Positions 50,594 to 60,100 of a stretch of DNA of 64,000 nt are shown piece after piece. Both the position numbers and the translations under genes were made by a program. The DNA is from JANXMY01 sp965246745 (GTDB lineage: Bacteria; Armatimonadota; Armatimonadia; Armatimonadales; Capsulimonadaceae): assembly GCA_965246745.1 (NCBI GenBank), contig OZ251980.1, positions 2,170,001 to 2,234,000 of the forward strand, in the 5' to 3' direction. The notes under the pieces were generated by a model that saw only the letters and a list, made by a program, of their open reading frames with translations, did not search any database and had not been told where the DNA came from. How positions within the stretch are numbered: position 1 is the stretch's first letter; each line of letters begins with the position of its first letter.

Positions 50594-51016
50594 TTAGGGC
50601 GAGAGGGTCCAATCTTCGGTGGCGACGCCGATTTGGGCGAAGTGCCGGGTGTTGGACGTGATGACGGTGAGATTGTTCGCGAGGGCGACGGCGGCGATGC
50701 GGCAGTCCTGGGAACCGGCCCGTTTGACCGCTGCCGGAAAGGCGCGGAAAATCTGCACGGCGTCATCGTCGTAGCGCAGAATGGACACGCGGTTCAGCTC
50801 GCGCACGAGGTCCATCAAGTAATCATAGGTGACGGGCAGGCGCTGCTCCTGCTTGGCTCTGGCCTGGTGGATGGCGTCAAGGCGGGCACGCAGCATCTCT
50901 TCCGGCGTGACGGCGCAGAGGCACACCGAGCCGGGCGGCGTTTGGGAAACCCGGCGCAGAACAACCGGGTTTCGGCGCAGCAGATTTGAGTAAGTGTCAG
51001 TGTCCAGCAGATACAC
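50594..51016 (-). CDS. PIN-domain toxin (VapC-like)
   Basis: The 140-residue protein begins MYLLDTDTYSNLLRRN, the PIN opening with two aspartates. It has PEEMLRAR (conserved Glu) and ends with SQDCRIAAVALANNLTVITSN, which holds the third acidic residue and the TSN end typical of VapC RNases. VapC toxins cleave tRNA or rRNA. It begins 4 bases after the small gene at 51020, which would be its antitoxin. Confidence 0.8.
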   Translation of the reverse strand: MYLLDTDTYSNLLRRNPVVLRRVSQTPPGSVCLCAVTPEEMLRARLDAIHQARAKQEQRLPVTYDYLMDLVRELNRVSILRYDDDAVQIFRAFPAAVKRAGSQDCRIAAVALANNLTVITSNTRHFAQIGVATEDWTLSP

Positions 51017-51019
51017 AAG

Positions 51020-51208
51020 CTATTCCACGCTGGCCCACTGAGCATCCATTTCCAGGCGGTGGTGGCGGATGGAATCCATCATAATGTCCCAATCCGGGTC
51101 ATCCTCGAAGTGGCTGACAAGCTCGGCAAGCGGGTTGGGCGCAAAACTGATCGAAGCGTCCGACGACGCTTCCGGGGGCGCGGCTTCGGCTGGCTTTTGT
51201 GTTTCCAT
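51020..51208 (-). CDS. putative antitoxin upstream of the PIN gene
   Basis: The 62-residue acidic protein (METQKPAEAAPPEASSD, then HFEDDPDWDIMMDSIRHHR) ends in the usual short helix and binding tail found in antitoxins (LEMDAQWASVE). It overlaps no other gene and ends 4 bases before the PIN gene. No named DNA-binding motif is visible, so the antitoxin role rests on position and charge. Confidence 0.65.
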   Translation of the reverse strand: METQKPAEAAPPEASSDASISFAPNPLAELVSHFEDDPDWDIMMDSIRHHRLEMDAQWASVE

Positions 51209-51227
51209 AACCGCAGTATACCCCGGC

Positions 51228-51257
51228 GGCGGCAGAAATGGGGGCGGCAGAAATGGG
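51228..51257 (+). repeat. 15-base tandem duplication upstream of the toxin-antitoxin pair
   Basis: GGCGGCAGAAATGGG occurs exactly twice (51228-51242, 51243-51257), between the antitoxin start and the stop of the next gene (51263). Confidence 0.9.
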
Positions 51258-51262
51258 TTCGT

Positions 51263-51715
51263 TTAGCCGCGCAGGGTCTCGAAAAGGGTGAGGGCGTCGG
51301 CCAGGCGGCGGGGAAACAGCCAGCGGGACAGGGGAGCGCCGTGCCAGACAATCGCGGCGTCGTCGAGGTCGGCGGGGAACAGGGGAAACAGGCCGGCGGC
51401 GTACAGAGCTTCGGCGGCGGGGTCGGTGTCGGCGCTGCCGTCGGACGACAGCAGGGCGAGCGGGCCGAACGGGCAGAATTCGATCTGGATTTGGCCGCCG
51501 CCGGTTTCTAAAAGCAGCGACGGCACGGCATCGGCGGCTTGGGAGTTGTCGAGCCGGGTCAGCGGGCCGAGGGCGGCCAGCGCGTCGGTCGGCAGCTCCG
51601 GCAGGGCGAGGAGGCCGTCGTAAGCGGCGTCGCTGCTCGTGCGTCCCGCCTGCCGCTCAATATGGGTGAGAACAACGCCGACGGCGTCCGGCAGGGTTTG
51701 GGTGGGCTTGGGCAT
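51263..51715 (-). CDS. hypothetical protein
   Basis: The 150-residue protein (VVLTHIERQAGRTSSDAAYD, LLALPELPTDALAALG, IVWHGAPLSRWLFPRR) is soluble, leucine- and alanine-rich and shows no recognised domain. It has no signal peptide. It lies between the antitoxin gene and a palindromic element, all on the minus strand. Confidence 0.6.
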   Translation of the reverse strand: MPKPTQTLPDAVGVVLTHIERQAGRTSSDAAYDGLLALPELPTDALAALGPLTRLDNSQAADAVPSLLLETGGGQIQIEFCPFGPLALLSSDGSADTDPAAEALYAAGLFPLFPADLDDAAIVWHGAPLSRWLFPRRLADALTLFETLRG

Positions 51716-51735
51716 GGTGGAAACCGGGCGAGGCG

Positions 51736-51857
51736 AGCGAGGAAGTAAACTTCTCTCGCTGAATGGCGTCCTTCGGACGTAGGAATAGGAAAGCCGAACA
51801 GACGGGACGCTTTCGTCCGAAGGACGCTATTCAGCGAGAGAAGTTTACTTCCTCGCT
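51736..51857. repeat. palindromic element, family 2 copy 2, 44-base arms
   Basis: Arms 51736-51779 and 51814-51857 are inverses with one mismatch over 44 bases, around a 34-base centre. They read AGCGAGGAAGTAAACTTCTC and on to GTCCTTCGGACG. The element is 122 bases long and shares words with 43610-43684. It lies between two minus-strand genes. Confidence 0.9.
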
Positions 51858-51895
51858 GCTTTTCCTCGCTCCCCTCCCTCGCTTTCAGCGCCCTT

Positions 51896-52498
51896 TCACG
51901 ATTCGATGCTTTGCAGCGTGTCCAAAAAGCGCGGGAAGTAGCCGAGCTTGCGGCCGCCGCGCTCGCGGAGCATCTCTTGAAAGTGCGGAGCATTGGCGCT
52001 GGATGCCAGGGTCGTCACCAGCGTTTTGCCGCGCTGCACTTCTTTGTGATATCCTCGCGCCGCTTCGGCCGGCACGCCGCCGGCGGTCACGACGCCGACA
52101 ATCGCGCCGAGCACGCCGCCGATGACTGCGCTGGATAACTGCCAAAGCAGGGCGTGGGCTGCAATAGACGGCAGAAAAGGCTCGTAAAAGACCAGCAGGG
52201 ACATGGCAAGCGACCCGAGCGGAGCGCCGACCACAAAGCCGACCACCGCGCGGGGTGCCATTTCGTCCACGGCATTAACAGGCCGCTCGACATCGTGTTC
52301 TTCCACTTCGCGCACGCCCGTCGCCAGGGTGTCCGTGTCCGGGGCGCTGAAACCGTCGTGCGGGGTGCCTGCCGCGCCCGCCGCGCCGTGAAAGACCAGC
52401 GTGATGTCGGCCAACGGCACGCCGTCGTCTACCAATGCCTGCGCCGCCCGCTCGGCGACGCTGTTGTCGTCAAAAACCGCCACTACTGTTCCCGCCAT
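51896..52498 (-). CDS. glycine-zipper membrane-associated stress-like protein
   Basis: The 200-residue protein starts VVAVFDDNSVAERAAQALVDDGVP, the opening of small stress-response proteins with an alpha/beta fold. A hydrophobic region (VVGFVVGAPLGSLAMSLLVF, then SSAVIGGVLGAIVGVVTAGG) has GxxxG spacing and forms two helices. GKTLVTTLASSANAPHFQEML follows. It begins at ATG 52498. Function not established; a general stress protein is suggested by the layout. Confidence 0.55.
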   Translation of the reverse strand: MAGTVVAVFDDNSVAERAAQALVDDGVPLADITLVFHGAAGAAGTPHDGFSAPDTDTLATGVREVEEHDVERPVNAVDEMAPRAVVGFVVGAPLGSLAMSLLVFYEPFLPSIAAHALLWQLSSAVIGGVLGAIVGVVTAGGVPAEAARGYHKEVQRGKTLVTTLASSANAPHFQEMLRERGGRKLGYFPRFLDTLQSIES

Positions 52499-52523
52499 GC
52501 GTCCTTCTCCTCCGAAAACAAAG

Positions 52524-53027
52524 TTACCCGCGCACTCCCGCCCGCACCAGCGACCCGAGGCGGACCGAATGGGCGTGGCAGATGGCAATCGCCAGCGCAT
52601 CGGCGGCATCGTCGGGCTTCGGCACTTCGGTCAGTCCCAAAAGCCGCGTCACCATGAACTGCACCTGCTTTTTGTCCGCCCGGCCCGTGCCGACCACCGC
52701 GCTTTTCACCTGGGTCGGCGTGTACTCGGTCCACGGCAGCCCGCGCTGCGCGAGCGTCAAGAGTATCACGCCGAGGGCGCGGCCGACCGGAATTCCCGTG
52801 GTGACATTGTTGGTGAAAAACAGCCGCTCGGTCGCCACCTGCTCGGCCCGGTACTTGTCCAAAAGCGCGTTGAACTGGTCGTAAATCTGCTTTAATCGCG
52901 CCGGGGCGTCGTCGCCCGGCGGGGTGGTGATGACGCCGCAGGTTAAATACGACACTTTGTCGCCGCGCTTTTCAATCACGCCGTACCCGGTGGTCGCCGT
53001 GCCGGGGTCAATGCCGACTAGGATCAT
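52524..53027 (-). CDS. ruvC: Holliday junction resolvase RuvC
   Basis: The 167-residue protein begins MILVGIDPGTATTGYGVI with the first catalytic Asp. It has VATERLFFTNN (Glu), QVKSAVVGTGRADKKQVQFMV and DDAADALAIAICH with the last two Asp. This is full-length RuvC, which cuts Holliday junctions in recombination. ruvA and ruvB are not adjacent. Confidence 0.95.
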   Translation of the reverse strand: MILVGIDPGTATTGYGVIEKRGDKVSYLTCGVITTPPGDDAPARLKQIYDQFNALLDKYRAEQVATERLFFTNNVTTGIPVGRALGVILLTLAQRGLPWTEYTPTQVKSAVVGTGRADKKQVQFMVTRLLGLTEVPKPDDAADALAIAICHAHSVRLGSLVRAGVRG

Positions 53028-53037
53028 AAAATACCGC

Positions 53038-54099
53038 TTACAGCCGCACGACCGCGCCTGTCCGGGCCGATTCGTACAGCGCCAGCACCAGCGCGACCGC
53101 TTTGCGGCCTTCCGCGCCGTCCACGGCGGGCGTTTCGCCGGTGCGGCAGCAGCGGACAAAATCGGCAATCTGCGCTTCGTGCGCTCCGCCCCAGATCGCC
53201 GCCGGGTCCGATGCCGCCGCTTTGGTGCCGCCGCCCGCCATTTGCAGCGCGTGGCTCGGCACCCCTTCGCCGCCGCTGTCCACGCCGCTTTTGGTGGAAA
53301 GCGTGTGCAGCCGGTCCCCTTCGATAATCGCGCTGCCTTCGGTGCCGTAGACCCCGACTTTGACCGCAAAGCCGGGATAAATCGCCGTGGACGCCGACCA
53401 GCTCCCAATCGCGCCGTTTTGGAACGTCAAAGTCGCCGTCAGCACATCCTCGGTTTCAATGCGCTCATGCGCTAAAGTCCGCGCCTGCGCGTAGACACTT
53501 TCCACCGGCCCGCAGAGCCAGCAAATCAAATCGGCGTTGTGCACCCCCTGGTTCATCGCCGCCCCGCCGCCGTCCAATGCCCATGTCCCGCGCCAGTCGC
53601 CTGAGTCGTAGTACTCTTGAGAGCGAAACCACGGCACCTGCGACTCGGCATACACCATCCGGCCCAGCAGCCCTGTGTCCAGGGCGTCTTTCACCACCAC
53701 GCTCGCGCCGTCAAACCGATGCTGGGAGATCACCGCCAGCCGCCGGCCCGAGGCTTTTTGGGCCGCCAGCAGCGCATCACACGCCGCAAGCGTCACATCC
53801 ATCGGCTTTTCGACCACGACATGCTTGCCGGCTTCCAAAGCGCGGACCCCCAGCGCCGCATGCAGCCCGCTCGGAACGCAGATATGCACGGCGTCAATCT
53901 CGGGGTCGGCCAGCACGGCTTCAAACGACTTCGCTTCGCCTCCATGCTGCGCCGCCAGCACGGCGGCGCGTTCGGGAACTTCGTCGCTGAACGCCGCCAG
54001 GCGCACCCCCTCGCCGCGCAGCGTAGACAGCGCGTGGGCATGCGTCGGCCCGATCACGCCGCAGCCGACCACGGCGCAGTTCAGTGTGTTGTCAGCCAT
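53038..54099 (-). CDS. Gfo/Idh/MocA family oxidoreductase
   Basis: The 353-residue protein has VVGCGVIGPTHAHAL (NAD-binding glycine motif), EKPMDVTLAACDAL (EKP motif) and GGGAAMNQGVHNADLICWL (substrate domain). It is a sugar or polyol dehydrogenase of this family. ruvC follows 10 bases later, so the two are probably cotranscribed. Confidence 0.88.
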   Translation of the reverse strand: MADNTLNCAVVGCGVIGPTHAHALSTLRGEGVRLAAFSDEVPERAAVLAAQHGGEAKSFEAVLADPEIDAVHICVPSGLHAALGVRALEAGKHVVVEKPMDVTLAACDALLAAQKASGRRLAVISQHRFDGASVVVKDALDTGLLGRMVYAESQVPWFRSQEYYDSGDWRGTWALDGGGAAMNQGVHNADLICWLCGPVESVYAQARTLAHERIETEDVLTATLTFQNGAIGSWSASTAIYPGFAVKVGVYGTEGSAIIEGDRLHTLSTKSGVDSGGEGVPSHALQMAGGGTKAAASDPAAIWGGAHEAQIADFVRCCRTGETPAVDGAEGRKAVALVLALYESARTGAVVRL

Positions 54100-54173
54100 A
54101 CCCCGATTGTAGCAGAAACCGTCGGGTTTGGCAAGGGGACGGCCGGCAAAACGCACAGCTTTATGTTATCACA

Positions 54174-54203
54174 TTGACATTATAATCACATTGATGTTAT
54201 ACT
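54174..54203 (+). promoter_or_regulatory. promoter of the ArsR-like/subtilase operon (leaderless)
   Basis: TTGACA (54174-54179), 18 bases and TATACT (54198-54203) precede the ATG at 54210 by six bases, so transcription would begin at the start codon. A repeated ATCACATTGA-N2-TTAT word overlaps the promoter and may be an operator. Confidence 0.65.
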
Positions 54204-54209
54204 GCCCGT

Positions 54210-54803
54210 ATGCTGACTTCGGAAAAGCCGCCAAAATTGGAACCGCTGCCGTCGCGGCTGGGGCTGATGTTCCATCCGGTCCGGGTGCGTATTCTCATCG
54301 AGGCGGACAAGCGCGAAGTCACTGCCGGACAGATCGGCGAGGCCCTGCCCGATGTGCCGCCCGCCAGCCTCTACCGCCATCTCCGGCAGCTTGTCGCTGG
54401 AGGAGCATTGGCTGTGGTCGGCGAGCGGCCTGTGCGCGGCACGGTCGAGAAGACCTATTCGGCGACTCCGGAATCGCAGGACATGAGTACGAGCACGGGA
54501 GCGCCGGACCCACAGTTCTACTTTGACCTGTTTCTGCGCTTTCTCGGCGTTTTACAGCAGCAATTCCGGCTGTATCTGCGCCAGGAAGAGTTTGCCCCGA
54601 AACAAGACGGCCTGCGCTTCGGCGTTAATTCCGTCTATCTTACGCCTGCCGAGCGGCAGGGTCTAGAAGAGGAGATCGAAGCGCTGGTCAAGAAGGCCAT
54701 CGCAAATACGCCCGGTCCAGGCCGGCAGCCGTATCTCGTCAGCCGCATTTTTATCCCAAACAAAATCACCCAAGCCCACCTGAAAGAGAAAAACGCCCAA
54801 TGA
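54210..54803 (+). CDS. ArsR-like winged-helix regulator
   Basis: The 197-residue protein has MFHPVRVRILIEADKREVTAGQIGEAL, then VPPASLYRHLRQLVAGGALAVV, a winged helix of the ArsR/HTH-20 type without the metal-binding cysteines. The C-terminal half is helical. It overlaps the subtilase start by 4 bases (ATGA), so the two are coupled. It probably represses its own operon at the repeated ATCACATTGA words. Confidence 0.75.
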   Translation: MLTSEKPPKLEPLPSRLGLMFHPVRVRILIEADKREVTAGQIGEALPDVPPASLYRHLRQLVAGGALAVVGERPVRGTVEKTYSATPESQDMSTSTGAPDPQFYFDLFLRFLGVLQQQFRLYLRQEEFAPKQDGLRFGVNSVYLTPAERQGLEEEIEALVKKAIANTPGPGRQPYLVSRIFIPNKITQAHLKEKNAQ

Positions 54804-56641
54804 AACGCTCGCCCCTGCCTTTGATTTCGCTTGCCCTGTCCGGCCTCATGCTGACCGCGCCGACTCTTGCTCAGGCCGCCGCCCCCGCCGCCGGCAAGAT
54901 TCGCATCACGAGCGCCGCCGACCTGCCGGTTCACTCTTACCCGATCTCCGGCAAAGCCAGCGTCCTAGTCGAAGACCCGGCCCAAATCCAGTCGCTTGCT
55001 GCCGCCGTGAAAGCCGATATTTTGGCGGATTTGGCGAAATACGACATCACGGACCGCCCGACCCTGCGCGGAAAGTACGGCACGCTGATTTTTATCGCCC
55101 TGCTGCAAAAAGATTACCCGGCGGCCCGCACCTATGTCCAGACCGTGCGCGGACTTCAAGACAAGCCCGGCGAGCAGGCATCGTCGGGACTGACAACTGA
55201 AGCCTTGATTGACGCTCTGCAAGCCCCCGGCGCGGACTTTCACCGAACGCTGGCCGCCGGCGTCGAGCGGGCCTACAAGGCCGCGCCGTATGCGCTGGTG
55301 CAGGACCAGGTCAAAAGCGCCAAAGGCCGGTCGGAAATTGTTTCGCGCAATCTGATTGTCGGTCAAATCGCCGCCGGCGTGGACCCCCTGGCGGCTTCGG
55401 GCCGTCTCAGCGGGGACGCTGCCGCCGGGCTGCTCGGCGCGGCTTACACGCTGCAATACATTGTTCCAAATAAGGCCGATCTGGCGGCGGCCTACTCGGC
55501 GGTTCTCGTTGCCAACAAGACCGCGCAGAAGCCCGACATCTGGGCGGCCCGCGACGTGACCTTCGCGCCTTCGGCGAAGCTCAATCCTGCGGTCGTCGCC
55601 ATTTGGGACTCCGGCACCGACATCAGCCTTTATCAATCGCAGCGTGTGCCGGGGCAGCCCGGCATCGCCTTTGACCTGCATTCCAACCCGGCCCCGGACC
55701 TGCTGTATCCGCTGCCCGGCGGCAAGGCCAATGCCGAGCGGCTCCAAAACGAGCTGAAAGGCTTCGACGACCTGCAAGCCAGCATTGACAGCCCGGAAGC
55801 GACGGCCCTCAAAACAAAACTCGCGAGCCTGCCGCCCGCTCAAATCAAGCCGTTCATCGAAGGCATCGCCGAGTACGCCAACTACGCCCACGGCACGCAT
55901 GTCGCCGGGATCGCTCTGCGCGGCAACCCGGCCGCCCGCCTGCTGGTCTGCCGCCTCACCTTCGACCATCACCTGGTTCCCGAAACACCCACCGTGGCGC
56001 AGGCCGAGCGCGATGCCGCCGAGTACCGGCAAAGCATCGCTTACTTCAAATCACGCGGCGTCCGGGTCGTCAACATGAGCTGGGGCAACAGCCTCAAAGA
56101 TGTCGAAGGCGATCTCGAAAAGAACCGGGCTGGGGGAACGCCCGCTGAGCGGCACGCGCTGGCGAAGCGTATTTACGACATCGGCTACAACGGCTTCGCC
56201 GCCGCCGTCCGCTCCGCTCCCGGCATTTTGTTTGTCGCGTCGGCAGGCAACAGCGACAATGACACTGTGTTCGACAGCATTTACCCGAGCGGCCTCAAAG
56301 CGCCGAACTTGTTGATTGTCGGCGCGGTGGACCAGGCCGGGGAGCAGACTTCGTTTACGTCGTTCGGCAATGTAGACGTGTACGCCGACGGCTTTGAAGT
56401 GCCGAGCTACGTTCCCGGCGGCGCAACATTGAAGCTGAGCGGCACCAGCATGGCCTCGCCCGAAGTCACGAACCTTGCCGCAAAGATTTTTGCCGCGCAT
56501 CCGGCGCTCTCCCCGGTGCAGGTCAAAGCCGCCATTATCGCAAGCGCCGAGCGTCGCACGGCGGGCGCAAAGACCATTCTGCTGATTGACCCGAAGCGGA
56601 CTTTGGCGGAGTTGGGTGCGGCAAAAAGCGCTGAGCGATGA
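54800..56641 (+). CDS. S8 family subtilase, secreted
   Basis: The 613-residue protein has a signal peptide (SLALSGLMLTAPTLAQAAA) and an N-terminal region of about 250 residues. The catalytic domain has VAIWDSGTDI (Asp), HGTHVAGIAL (His) and SGTSMASPEVTN (Ser). ASAGNSDND holds the oxyanion Asn. Distance between the Asp and His blocks is longer than usual, with an insert of about 90 residues. It is a secreted protease under the ArsR-like regulator. Confidence 0.9.
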   Translation: MKRSPLPLISLALSGLMLTAPTLAQAAAPAAGKIRITSAADLPVHSYPISGKASVLVEDPAQIQSLAAAVKADILADLAKYDITDRPTLRGKYGTLIFIALLQKDYPAARTYVQTVRGLQDKPGEQASSGLTTEALIDALQAPGADFHRTLAAGVERAYKAAPYALVQDQVKSAKGRSEIVSRNLIVGQIAAGVDPLAASGRLSGDAAAGLLGAAYTLQYIVPNKADLAAAYSAVLVANKTAQKPDIWAARDVTFAPSAKLNPAVVAIWDSGTDISLYQSQRVPGQPGIAFDLHSNPAPDLLYPLPGGKANAERLQNELKGFDDLQASIDSPEATALKTKLASLPPAQIKPFIEGIAEYANYAHGTHVAGIALRGNPAARLLVCRLTFDHHLVPETPTVAQAERDAAEYRQSIAYFKSRGVRVVNMSWGNSLKDVEGDLEKNRAGGTPAERHALAKRIYDIGYNGFAAAVRSAPGILFVASAGNSDNDTVFDSIYPSGLKAPNLLIVGAVDQAGEQTSFTSFGNVDVYADGFEVPSYVPGGATLKLSGTSMASPEVTNLAAKIFAAHPALSPVQVKAAIIASAERRTAGAKTILLIDPKRTLAELGAAKSAER

Positions 56642-56710
56642 GAGTGGATTACTATGTCCACGAAGGCGTGTGTTGCTGCGAGGGCGTGGGTGATTAGGCG
56701 GTTGTAAATG

Positions 56711-56853
56711 GCGAGGGCGTAAACGCCCACGCTGGGGGGCGCGGACGCCAAGCCGCTACCTGCGTGGCGGAAGAAACAACCGTTATTCCAATCTTGTCCC
56801 GCGAAGGCGGGACCTTAGCGCTTCGCTCCCCAGCGAGGGCGTTCACGCCCTCG
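56711..56853. repeat. palindromic intergenic element, family 1 copy C
   Basis: Arms from 56711 (GCGAGGGCGTAAACGCCCAC and on) and 56828-56853 (CCCCAGCGAGGGCGTTCACG and on) match the ends of copies A and B. Outside, ACCCTCGT-type words and a GTGATTAGGCGG/CCGCCTAATCA pair extend the palindrome to about 56690-56930. It fills most of the gap between the subtilase and dnaE. Confidence 0.65.
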
Positions 56854-56960
56854 TAATCATCACACCCTCGTACACACAAACACGCCCTCGTCATTCACAA
56901 CCTCGTAATCATCACACCCGCCTAATCAAACACCCTTTGCGTAACGTCAGTGAATGACGA

Positions 56961-56987
56961 ACCGGCACTTCCAGTGCCGGTTTTTTT
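56961..56987 (+). terminator. intrinsic terminator before dnaE
   Basis: ACCGGCACT (56961-56969) and AGTGCCGGT (56973-56981) form a nine-base stem followed by T7. It ends the subtilase transcript after the palindromic element. Confidence 0.88.
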
Positions 56988-56999
56988 GCGTTCCGCCCC

Positions 57000-57028
57000 T
57001 TGCCAAATCCCCCGGCTTCTGCTAGAAT
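57000..57028 (+). promoter_or_regulatory. promoter of dnaE
   Basis: TTGCCA (57000-57005), 17 bases and TAGAAT (57023-57028). The leader to the ATG at 57137 is about 100 bases. Confidence 0.65.
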
Positions 57029-57136
57029 AAGAACCATCATCCCCAATATGTCGCCCTGCCGCAACTGCAATCATCTACATCTGGTAGCAATGAGTAAGCG
57101 GCGGCAACTGGCAGCAAGTATCAAAGAAGCCTTATT

Positions 57137-60100
57137 ATGAACACCACGCCGTCCAATTTTGTCCATCTTCACCTGCATTCGGAATACAGTCTGCTGGACG
57201 GCGCGTGCCGGATTGACGACCTGGTCAAAAAAGCCGTGGAGTTGGAAATGCCCGCCATTGGGCTGACCGACCACGGGGTCATGTACGGCTCGATGGAGTT
57301 CTATCTCAAATGCAAAAAAGCGGGCATCAAGCCGCTGGTCGGCAACGAAATGTATGTGGCAACCCGGACGCGCCACCATAAAGAAAGCAAGAAGCTCGAC
57401 GATGCCCGGCATTTGGTCCTGCTGGCGATGAACGAAGTCGGCTACAAGAACCTGCTCAAATTGACTTCGATTGCGTCTTTGGAGGGCATGTACTACAAGC
57501 CGCGCATTGACCGAGAGCTGTTGCAGGCGCATAACGAGGGCTTGATTTGCCTCTCGGCCTGCCTCGGGGCCGAGGTGCCGCAGCACTTGATGAACGGCGA
57601 TGTCAAAGCCGCCGAGTATGCCGCGTGCGAGTTCAAGGAAATCTTCGGCGACCGCTATTACTTAGAGCTTCAAGACCATTATTTAGACAAGCAAAAAGGC
57701 GTCAACGAGCAGCTTATCGAGATGGCGCATAGATTGAAGCTGCCCCTGGTCGCCACCAATGATGTGCATTATTTGGACGCCGCCGATGCCGACCCGCACC
57801 AAGTTTTGCTGTGCGTTCAAACCGGCACCAACATGGATGACCCGAAAAAGATGAACTACGGGTCGAAAGACTTCTATTTAAAGTCGCAGGCCGAGATGGC
57901 TCAAAGATTTCCCGGCCAGCTTGATGCGCTGGCGCGGACGGTCGAGATCGCGGATCGGTGCAACTTAGACCTCAAATTCGGGCGGCTCGGCATGCCGTCG
58001 CCGGGCGACACGCCGCAGGACATGAACGCGCAGTCGTACTTGTCGCTGCTGGCGTTTGAAGGCATGCGGAAGCGCTACGGGCACATCACCGAGGAGCACG
58101 AGGAGCGGCTGCGGTTTGAGCTGAGTGTCATTGAACAAACGGGGTTCGGCCAGTATTTTTTGATTGTTCGGGACTTCGCCAACTTTGCCCGGCGTGAAGG
58201 GATTTTCTTCGGCGTGCGCGGCTCGGCGGCCGGTTCGATGGCGTCGTACTGCGTCGGGATTACCGATGTGGACCCGCTCGAGTACGGGCTGACGTTTGAG
58301 CGCTTCTTGAACCCCGAGCGCTTGTCCATGCCCGATATTGACATGGACTTTGAAGATCATCGCCGGCAGGATGTCATAGATTATGTCGTTCAAAAGTACG
58401 GCCGGGACCATGTCGCGCAGATTGTGACGTTCGGAACGCTGGCCGCCCGCGCGGCCATTCGCGACTGCGGCCGGGCGATGAACAAAATGCCGATGGCCGA
58501 AGTGGACAAGCTGTGCAAGATGATCCCGACCCTGCCGGTCGGCATGAAAATCTCCAAGGCTTTGGAGGTTAATCCCGAGTTCAGCGCCGCCGTCAAAAGC
58601 AACCCGCTGGCGAAAGAGCTGATTGATACGGCGCTGCGCTTGGAGGGCCTCACCCGGCACGACAGCGTCCATGCGGCGGGCGTGGTCATCTCCGCCGAGC
58701 CGCTGGTAGACAATATCCCCGTCCAAAGGGCCGACGACGGGGTGGGCTTGGTCACGGGCTACCCGGCGAACGTGCTGGAAAAAATCGGCCTGATTAAGAT
58801 GGACTTTTTGGGGCTGGCGAACTTGACCATTCTTGCGCGGGCGGTCAAAAACGTCAAAAAAAGCCACGGCGTGGATATTGACGTGCTCAAATTGCCGCTC
58901 GACGACCGCAAGACTTACGATTTACTCGGGCGCGGCGAATGCTCCGGCGTGTTCCAATTAGAAGGCGGGCAGATGCGGCGGTATATCGCCGAGCTGAAGC
59001 CGGGCAGCGTCGCCGAAGTCGCCGCCATGGTCGCGCTGTACCGACCCGGCCCGATGGCCCAAATCCCGCGCTATATTCGGTGCAAGCTGGGCATGGAAAA
59101 GATTGTGTATCCCCATCCGGCGCTGGAACCGATCCTCAAAGAAACTTACGGGGTGATTGTCTACCAGGACCAAGTGCTGCGTATTGTCCAAGCCGTCGCG
59201 GGCTTTAGTCTGGGCCAGGCGGACATTCTGCGAAAAGCCATGGGGAAAAAAGTCCTCAAAGAAATGGTCCAGCAGCGCGAGAATTTTCTGGCCGGCGCGG
59301 CCGCCAAAGGGATCGTGGACGCCGCGACCGCTGAAACGCTGTTTGATTTGATTGAGCCGTTCGCAGGCTACGCGTTCAACAAGGCGCATGCGTTCTGCTA
59401 TGCGCTGGTGGCGTACCAAACGGCTTATCTCAAAGCCAACTATCCCGTAGACTACTTCGCCGCCCTGATGGCGGTGCAGGCGGACGACACCGACAAATTG
59501 GTGGCGTTTATCGAAGACGCCAAGCGGACCCATTTGGAAGAATACGGGCGGCGGATTGAAATTCTGCCGCCGGATGTCAACGAAAGCGATGCCGACTTTA
59601 CCGGCGTCGGCGCGTCCATCCGCTTCGGCCTCCTTGCCATCAAAAATGTCGGCAAGGCCCCGATTGAAGCCGTGCTGGCCGCCCGCAAGAAAAACGGCGG
59701 CCGGTTCGCCAATCTTCACGACTTCTGCGCGGGCGTCCATGAGTTCAATCTCACGTCCAAAGGCGCGATTGAGACGCTGATCAAAGCGGGCGCTCTGGCC
59801 TCGATTGAGCCGAACCGGGCGCGGCTCTTGGCAGGCCTGGAAGGGGCGCTGTCGAGCGCGGCGACCATTGCGCGGGACCGCAAAAGCGGGCAGGTTTCGA
59901 TGTTCGGCGACGACGGCGACTCCGAGTCGTTGGCCCATGTCGCCCCGCCCCTGCCCGATGTGCCCGATTTGAAGCCGAACGAAAAGACCGCGATGGAAAA
60001 AGAGCTGCTCGGCCTATATCTCAGCGACCATCCCCTCGACCAGTACGCCGCCGCCGTCCAAGCGCACGTGACGCACACGATTGACGACTGCCGCAATCTC

